Below, piece after piece: positions 45,601 to 49,795 of a stretch of DNA of 49,795 bases. Origin of the DNA: Planktomarina sp. (GTDB lineage Bacteria; Pseudomonadota; Alphaproteobacteria; Rhodobacterales; Rhodobacteraceae); NCBI GenBank assembly GCA_020630595.1, contig JAHDBC010000001.1:1-49795 (forward strand), written 5' to 3'. Below the pieces are notes generated by a model. It saw only the letters and a program-made list of their open reading frames with translations. It did not search any database and was not told the origin of the DNA. Both the position numbers and the translations under genes were made by a program. The stretch's first letter is position 1, and each line of letters opens with the position of its first letter.

Positions 45601-45976
45601 CGCCGTCCGTGGTCGCCATTTTCCCCTTGGACAGCAGCGTCGACAGACGGCCATAGGCCGCGCGGTCTTGGGGGTAGGCCAAAAATTCAGCCCCACAGGT
45701 CAGCACCAATCGGCACCCGATCAGCGCATCGACACAGGCCGTGCGCCCTTCGGACCACATGCGCACGACACCTGCCAAAGTGTTGCGGTCCGCGATGCCG
45801 ATCTTGTCGTACCCCAACGCATTGGCAGCCACCACCATGTCCAACGGTTCAGACGCACCGCGCAGGAACGAAAAGGCAGACGCCACACCAAATTCCACAA
45901 ACGGCGCGGGTGGGTTTGGGGTGAAACCGTCGTCGTCTGGCAGTGTGCGTTTGGGGGGGCCTTCAGATAGGGGCAT
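42650..45976 (-). CDS. dnaE2: Error-prone DNA polymerase III alpha subunit (ImuC)
   Basis: 1108 residues, the damage-tolerant DnaE paralogue used in SOS mutagenesis with ImuA and ImuB. The PHP domain leads (FVEFGVASAFSFLRGASEP), followed by the catalytic palm with DIDIDFEHERR, then HhH and OB-fold regions, ending in the typical RTHPRNVRVIPKSRDFH tail. ATG 45976 has no strong ribosome binding site but sits at the conserved start. It lies 170 bases after imuB in a hairpin-rich gap. Confidence 0.95.
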   Translation of the reverse strand: MPLSEGPPKRTLPDDDGFTPNPPAPFVEFGVASAFSFLRGASEPLDMVVAANALGYDKIGIADRNTLAGVVRMWSEGRTACVDALIGCRLVLTCGAEFLAYPQDRAAYGRLSTLLSKGKMATTDGGWQDKDVTQITLHMLADHAEGIHLIAMPGADLDVFAQTLARVRWVSPTLQYVGANALYQGQDRARITRLAALAQHHGLHLLATNDVLYHDPARRPLQDVMTCIREKTTIKSAGSLLEQNAERHLKTPGQMLRLFADWPDAIQATRHLADQIDFRLTDLKYEYPHEIIPKDCTPMEHLERLTWEGAKLRYPDGMPDHVKATVEKEFALIGKKNIATYFLTIHDIVTYARDVADPPILCQGRGSAANSAVCFCLGITAVDPNEHDVLFERFLSEERDEPPDIDIDFEHERREEVIQYIYAKYGRTRAGLCATVIHYRPRSAIREVGKVMGLTEDITSKLSSTVWGQFESKVGDDRVKEAGLDLNDPYLRMVLKLARDMIGMPRHLGQHVGGFILTETPLIEIVPIGNAAMPDRSFIEWDKDDIDALGIFKVDVLALGMLTCIAKGFNLLRDHCDIDYDLATVPKEHDVPDDQRPTYDMLCRGESLGVFQVESRAQMAMLPKLRPRVFYDLVIEVAIVRPGPIQGDMVHPYLRRRQGQEAIIYPAPGPQHPQDELQKILGRTLGVPIFQEQAMKIAMVAAEFSGAEANKLRKAMATFRAKGMVSEHKEKMVSRMVGRGYDPEFAARCFSQIEGFGEYGFPESHAASFAKLVYVSSWMKCHHPAVFACALLNSQPMGFYAPAQIVRDARENGVQVRPIDVGYSDWDCTLEDGLALRLGLRQVDGLQQDAMERVMAARPFRDVDDLRHRARLDRRQMKLLAEADALGSLGHTRRDGMWDVMGHLGGADAPVFDAADAPAQGADAPVALPKMPKAEEVVADYQTTRLSLKAHPMSFFRNSLRTQGYACASELWGMGHGRRVKLAGLVLVRQKPGSAKGVCFITLEDETGVANLVIWPDKFEAMRGVIMSSRLMSVTGQVQTDGKVLHVVVQHIENRTDALDHLADVELPPITVRGDHPTHPISNQVRSMPGQRTHPRNVRVIPKSRDFH

Positions 45977-46010
45977 GGGAAATCACACATTACATTTATA
46001 GGGCGAAGCA

Positions 46011-46115
46011 GACCTCGGGTGGCGCAAATGCGCCTCCCGTCGAACCAATGGTTCGCCTTCGGCAAAACGGGGAGGTCGGCGCAGCCCGGTGGTGCCACCG
46101 GGCAGGTTTTTCGAA
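46011..46115. repeat. Palindrome-rich intergenic element between imuB and dnaE2
   Basis: Several inverted repeats lie close together: GGCGCA/TGCGCC around AA (46021-46034), CGAACCA/TGGTTCG around one A (46041-46055), GACCTC with GAGGTC enclosing both, and CCCGGTGG/CCACCGGG around TG (46085-46102). The last is followed on the plus strand by CAGGTTTTT, terminator-like for plus-strand transcription, although no plus gene ends here. No gene is seen in the gap. Confidence 0.55.
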
Positions 46116-46146
46116 CGAAGAAAAATAGATTTGAAATACAAGATCA

Positions 46147-47691
46147 TCACCCAAACACCCCATGCACAAACCACCGGGGGGCACCGCCGCGCCCGTCACC
46201 CACGGTGCCTTCGCGGTAGACCCAGAACCGGCGTCCACTGGTGTCTTCGACCCGGTAATAGTCGCGCAGACGGGTGCCGGGGCGGTCGTTCCACCATTCG
46301 GGGGCGATGCGTTCTGGCCCTTCGTATCGGACCACATCCAAAGGCCGCCCCCGCCATTTCAACCGCACGGGCGGGCCTTCGGGGATGGCATAGATCACGT
46401 GTACTTCTTCCGGGGTTTGAAACAATGTCAGCGGGCGGGTGGGCCGGTCCAGCACCGCTGTCCCCGCGTCCTTGACCGCTGGCACCCAGGCCTGCGCCCG
46501 TTCGGGGATGTGGCTGTCATGCAGCACAGGGCGGGTGACGTGGTTCGGGCCCAGCCGGGCCGTCAGGCGGTCGATCAGATGGCCCAGTGCTTGCTCCGTG
46601 TTGACCTTGCCCGTCAGATCGGGCTGCGCGGCATCCAACCGTTCAGGGTCCGCGGCTTCCAACAGGACCGCATCAAAGCCAAAGCCCGGGTCAATCCGAT
46701 CCAGCTTTCCATCAAACAGCCGCGCCATATGCGCCGCGTCACGGGTGGGCTTGGCAAGCGCGGCTTCAACCCAGCGGCGTTCCCCATCGGTGCGGAACAC
46801 TGTGATCCGCATCCGGCGGCAACCTTCGCCCCGTCGGTCCAGCTGGGCAGACAGGGTTTCGGTCAGCCCCGGGATCAGCGGCACGGGGTCCTGCACCGGT
46901 TCAGCCAACCGCATCAACGCACGCAGGGGCACAGGATCATCCATGGGGGCGACGGGTTCTGGCAACTGGCCCAGCGCCTGATCCAGACGGATCAGGGGGT
47001 TCTGCGCAGCCTCAACCTTGGCAAAGCGGCGCATCAGCGATGACCGGGGAATGGTGCGTAATTGGCCCACGGTTTTGATCCCCACGCGGCGCAGGGTCTG
47101 GTTCGCGTCAGATGGCAGGCGCAACGATGCCACGGGCAGCGGGTCCAGATCAGCAATATCATGGCATTGCGACCGCACACCGCCATAGCGGGCCAAAGCC
47201 CAAGCCGCACCCCATGTGGGGGCAATCGCCAGTTGCGTTTCCAAACCAGACAGGGACAGTTTTTCTTCCATTTCCTTTAACATTGCGTCTTCGCCCCCAA
47301 ACAGGTGATCAGACCCAGTGGTATCGATCACCAATGCCCCGGCCCCGGCCGCCGCCATGGGATCCACACTGACCCATGGCGACCAGCGTTTGGCCCAGCC
47401 TGCCAGACGGTCCAGAAACGCCCGGTCACCGGGATCATCGGCGTATTCCACGATGATGTCCGGCGCGGCGGCGCGAATGTCGACCACACGCTTGCCCACT
47501 TCGGCCCCCAACAGACGTGCGGGGCGGGTGGTGTCGTGGATCACCGGGCCGTGCGGTCCATCCTTGGCCAGAATGATGGGCAGTTCATCGGGCGGTTCGT
47601 CCCATGTGGTCTGGCGCAGTTTCCGCCACCGATCCATCGCCAGATGCGGAAAGAAAACAGAGACGATCCTGCGGTTTGGCATCCGGGTCAT
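46147..47691 (-). CDS. imuB: ImuB, Y-family polymerase-like mutagenesis protein
   Basis: 514 residues from ATG 47691, or 510 from ATG 47679 (MPNRRIVSVFFPHLAMD). The fold is that of DinB/Y-family polymerases, but ImuB proteins lack the catalytic acidic residues and serve as adaptors linking DnaE2 to the beta clamp; here FFPHLAMDR stands where active polymerases have a catalytic aspartate, and DTTGSDHLFGG follows. A long C-terminal extension is present. Its 5' end overlaps the 3' end of imuA by about 100 bases. Confidence 0.93.
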   Translation of the reverse strand: MTRMPNRRIVSVFFPHLAMDRWRKLRQTTWDEPPDELPIILAKDGPHGPVIHDTTRPARLLGAEVGKRVVDIRAAAPDIIVEYADDPGDRAFLDRLAGWAKRWSPWVSVDPMAAAGAGALVIDTTGSDHLFGGEDAMLKEMEEKLSLSGLETQLAIAPTWGAAWALARYGGVRSQCHDIADLDPLPVASLRLPSDANQTLRRVGIKTVGQLRTIPRSSLMRRFAKVEAAQNPLIRLDQALGQLPEPVAPMDDPVPLRALMRLAEPVQDPVPLIPGLTETLSAQLDRRGEGCRRMRITVFRTDGERRWVEAALAKPTRDAAHMARLFDGKLDRIDPGFGFDAVLLEAADPERLDAAQPDLTGKVNTEQALGHLIDRLTARLGPNHVTRPVLHDSHIPERAQAWVPAVKDAGTAVLDRPTRPLTLFQTPEEVHVIYAIPEGPPVRLKWRGRPLDVVRYEGPERIAPEWWNDRPGTRLRDYYRVEDTSGRRFWVYREGTVGDGRGGAPRWFVHGVFG

Positions 47692-48280
47692 GGCGCACCT
47701 GCCATGTGCCGGGTTTCACCGCGCGGGACCGAAACAATTCCGCCTGCCACTGGGCCAGCCCCGGCGCGGTCTTGTTCCACTGCGGGGTGGTAGACCCCTG
47801 CGATGTGACGGCCCAGCGTTCGCGGGCCGCAGACAGCACCCGTTCCCCACCCCGGCGCATCAGCCAACAGGGAACACCGGCTGCTTCGGCCCGCATGGCA
47901 AGGCGTTTGCTGGCCGTAAAATCCAGCTTGTTTGTATCGCCCCACACTTCGCCCACAACAGCGGCCAGCGCCGAACACCCCAGCCCCATTTCCATCGCGG
48001 CCAGCGCATCGGGCACACGGTTCGCCCGCACGTGGATGATGGGCTGTTTCACCCCCGGCGCGTAGGGCAGCCCGGTATCCAGCGCAGACAAACGATCCTG
48101 CACCCACAGGATCGGCGCAACACCATCCAGCCGCCCCTGAAGGGCCGCCAATATAAACCCGATCCCCGCCCCATCGGCAGAGTTGCCCCAAACTTCGGAC
48201 AAGGTGGGCCGGGACAGATCGTGCGGCGTCGTCTTGCCGCGATTGCCCTGCAGATCGGGGAATGCAACAATTTGGGTCAT
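47585..48280 (-). CDS. imuA: ImuA, SOS mutagenesis protein (RecA/SulA-like)
   Basis: 231 residues, the first gene of the imuA-imuB-dnaE2 cassette. A RecA-like fold without a recognisable intact Walker A site; ILWVQDRLSALDTG and DALAAMEMGLGCSALAAVVGEVW match ImuA proteins. ATG 48280 (MTQIVAFPDLQ) is preferred; ATG 48304 lies inside the LexA box region. Expression is expected to be DNA damage-induced through the box at 48299-48313. The 3' end overlaps imuB by about 100 bases. Confidence 0.9.
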   Translation of the reverse strand: MTQIVAFPDLQGNRGKTTPHDLSRPTLSEVWGNSADGAGIGFILAALQGRLDGVAPILWVQDRLSALDTGLPYAPGVKQPIIHVRANRVPDALAAMEMGLGCSALAAVVGEVWGDTNKLDFTASKRLAMRAEAAGVPCWLMRRGGERVLSAARERWAVTSQGSTTPQWNKTAPGLAQWQAELFRSRAVKPGTWQVRHDPDAKPQDRLCFLSASGDGSVAETAPDHMGRTAR

Positions 48281-48298
48281 ACACGGTCGATTCTCTTT

Positions 48299-48313
48299 GT
48301 TCACTATTTGTTC
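48299..48313. promoter_or_regulatory. LexA (SOS) box of imuA
   Basis: GTTC at 48299-48302 and GTTC at 48310-48313, separated by ACTATTT (7 bases): an exact match to the alphaproteobacterial LexA site GTTC-N7-GTTC. It lies 19-33 bases upstream of the imuA start (reading GAAC-N7-GAAC on the minus strand), in promoter position. Confidence 0.88.
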
Positions 48314-48448
48314 TCATTCTGGAACGCCGAAGTCAACAAACCAATCTTCCGAACCTGTGGCCGCAGTCTTGCCATATTTCCCATCTAATTTTTGGGATGA
48401 TCAGGTTAGTATGATCATGTGTGTTTTGTTAAATAGTGAGGGCGCGTT

Positions 48449-49453
48449 ATGCCATTGGTCGACGTACACGACGTATTCTGTTTCACATCCGGGGATGTGG
48501 CAGTCGGAAACAGCTTCAATTTCAGCGATGCGACACTGGTTGATCCAGTAACAATCGACACATCGTTTCTGTATGGGCAGCCGCAAATTTTTACCAGCGG
48601 CCCAAACCAGACAGACTTCAACGGCAGCGATGCCACATTCTTGGGTGGCTTCAACATGGAAGCAACGCTGGATGATGGGACGGTGACAACAATCGGTGGC
48701 AATTACATCGAAACTGCAGACGGAAATACATATGTCATGTTCAACGATGGCGCAGGTGATTTCAACATCGTCAGCGGCACAGTGACCAGCGCGGGCCAGC
48801 CCCGCGAAAACATTCTGACGTCCGGCACCGAAGACAACAATCAGGACATCGGCACGCCACCCTGTTTTACACCCGACAGCATTATCGAAACGCAAGATGG
48901 CCCGAAACGGATATGTGATCTTGAAATCGGGGATCGCATTTTGACCAAAGACGCAGGCCATCAACCCCTGCGCTGGGTGCACGGACGGGCACTGAATGCC
49001 GCGTGGCTGGCGGCGAACCCCGATCTGAAACCCATCGTTATCACCAAGGGTGCGCTGGCCGCACACACACCGGATCGCGATATGATGGTGTCACCGGGGC
49101 ATCTGTTCTTGATCATTGATCCGACCACGGGCGAAGAAGTATTCGTGCCTGCCCGTCAGCTGTTGAACCGGGATGGCGTCCACCGTGCAGACGTCACACA
49201 GACCGTGTATGTCCACCTGATGTTTGACACACATCAGGTCGTTCGCGTGGATGGCTGCTGGTCGGAAAGCTTTCAACCCAGCCTGGGGTCCGTGATTGGT
49301 TTGCGGGGTGATGCACAATCCGAACTGCTGCGCATCTTTCCGGAACTTGCCACATCAGAAGGTTTGGAAAGCTATGCTGCAGCACGACCAACGCTGTACC
49401 GGAAAAAGGCAAAGAACCGAATCACGGGTTTGGCCGGTCTGCCGCTTCAGTAG
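48449..49453 (+). CDS. Hint domain-containing protein
   Basis: 334 residues. Residues 1-135 are a Thr/Asp/Gly-rich, beta-like region with no signal peptide (NFSDATLVDPVTIDTSF; DDGTVTTIGGNYIETADGNTYVMF). The Hint domain starts at Cys139 in CFTPDSIIETQDGPKRICDLEIGDRI, with VSPGHLFLI and VYVHLMFDTHQVVRVDGCWSESF. Such Hint_2 proteins are common in roseobacters, are related to inteins and hedgehog processing domains, and may self-cleave; their role is not established. GTGAGGG precedes ATG 48449. A similar partial gene follows. Confidence 0.88.
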   Translation: MPLVDVHDVFCFTSGDVAVGNSFNFSDATLVDPVTIDTSFLYGQPQIFTSGPNQTDFNGSDATFLGGFNMEATLDDGTVTTIGGNYIETADGNTYVMFNDGAGDFNIVSGTVTSAGQPRENILTSGTEDNNQDIGTPPCFTPDSIIETQDGPKRICDLEIGDRILTKDAGHQPLRWVHGRALNAAWLAANPDLKPIVITKGALAAHTPDRDMMVSPGHLFLIIDPTTGEEVFVPARQLLNRDGVHRADVTQTVYVHLMFDTHQVVRVDGCWSESFQPSLGSVIGLRGDAQSELLRIFPELATSEGLESYAAARPTLYRKKAKNRITGLAGLPLQ

Positions 49454-49588
49454 ATTCACCCACAAAATAATTCACAGAACAGGCAAAATTTGCCTGCAAA
49501 GCCCCAATCCGTGCCAATGGTTGCCATAATTCACGAAGGAAACTGTGATATGGCAGCCTTGTAACTGTTCTATATGTGAGGCCAAATC

Positions 49589-49795
49589 ATGCCCGTAACC
49601 CTTGGATCTGCATTCTTGAGTGACACCGAAGTCACGGCACTTGGTCAAGAACACAGCTTTGCAAACGGTGAAATCACCGGCATCGAAAACGATGTGACCT
49701 TCACATCTGCTACCAGCAACGAACCCTATGTTGATATCGGCGACACGCTGACCATTGGCGGTGTGAACTATACCATCGTTGACCAAAGTGGTGGT
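49589..49795 (+). CDS. Second Hint-like N-terminal region, truncated by the window edge
   Basis: Opens at ATG 49589 after GTGAGG and runs without a stop for 69 codons to the end of the window (MPVTLGSAFLSDTEVTALGQ... INYTIVDQ-like end). Its Thr/Asp/Gly-rich composition matches the N-terminal region of the preceding Hint protein, with short motifs such as DTLTIGGVNYTIV. It is probably the start of a paralogous Hint gene; the Hint domain itself is outside the window. The 135-base gap before it holds no other gene. Confidence 0.65.
   Translation, partial: MPVTLGSAFLSDTEVTALGQEHSFANGEITGIENDVTFTSATSNEPYVDIGDTLTIGGVNYTIVDQSGG

Noticed and set aside
46162..47043. Plus-strand 293-residue frame opposite imuB
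   Set aside because: Mirror frame of imuB with no recognisable domain.

Overview
The window looks like chromosomal DNA of a marine alphaproteobacterium of the Roseobacter group (Rhodobacterales). This is inferred from gene content, without any database search: a DUF2794 protein, paired Hint-domain proteins, an IalB-family protein, split sulfopyruvate decarboxylase genes (comDE), a serC leader-like element, an imuA-imuB-dnaE2 cassette behind a GTTC-N7-GTTC SOS box, and moderately GC-rich coding sequence. There are no rRNA or tRNA genes, insertion sequences, phage genes or CRISPR arrays. Genes are densely packed and many overlap by 1-11 bases.

Region 1 (1-10149) is a catabolic cluster of unknown substrate. 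A GntR/FCD regulator sits on a perfect 9+3+9 palindrome. It is followed by a DHDPS-family aldolase/deaminase, an aldehyde dehydrogenase, a non-pyrrolysine MttB-family methyltransferase, a two-domain VOC protein with a membrane tail, two SDR dehydrogenases, a FAD-dependent amine oxidase-like enzyme and an MFS transporter. A small membrane protein gene lies antisense inside it. The set suggests uptake, N-demethylation and oxidation of a methylated amine or amino-acid betaine down to a 2-oxo acid, but the substrate is inference. This is the best candidate here for a system not yet described.

Region 2 (10217-23530) is mostly housekeeping: asd, a DUF4139 protein, beta-carbonic anhydrase, an M17 aminopeptidase with an NlpC/P60 peptidase, DUF2794, and the run gpmI - EnvC-like factor - CtpA protease - rppH - secreted protein. 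Small membrane or unknown proteins and a PPP-type phosphatase follow. Region 3 (23530-28753) holds comDE behind a LacI-type palindrome, then serC-serA (with a structured leader) divergent from serB. Region 4 (28793-42405) carries asparaginase, IalB, rlmN, a LOG-family protein, an acyltransferase, dapD, a YHYH protein, a prokaryotic ionotropic glutamate receptor-like channel, dapE, a GNAT acetyltransferase, a DUF2064 protein, rnr and an MltB-like transglycosylase. Region 5 (42650-48313) is the SOS mutagenesis cassette imuA-imuB-dnaE2. Region 6 (48449-end) has a Hint-domain protein and the start of a second, similar gene cut by the window edge.

Several regulatory elements are visible: three palindromic operators, one LexA box, at least five intrinsic terminators, a serC leader candidate, and an intergenic double-hairpin repeat present twice (3115-3182 and 28685-28753).
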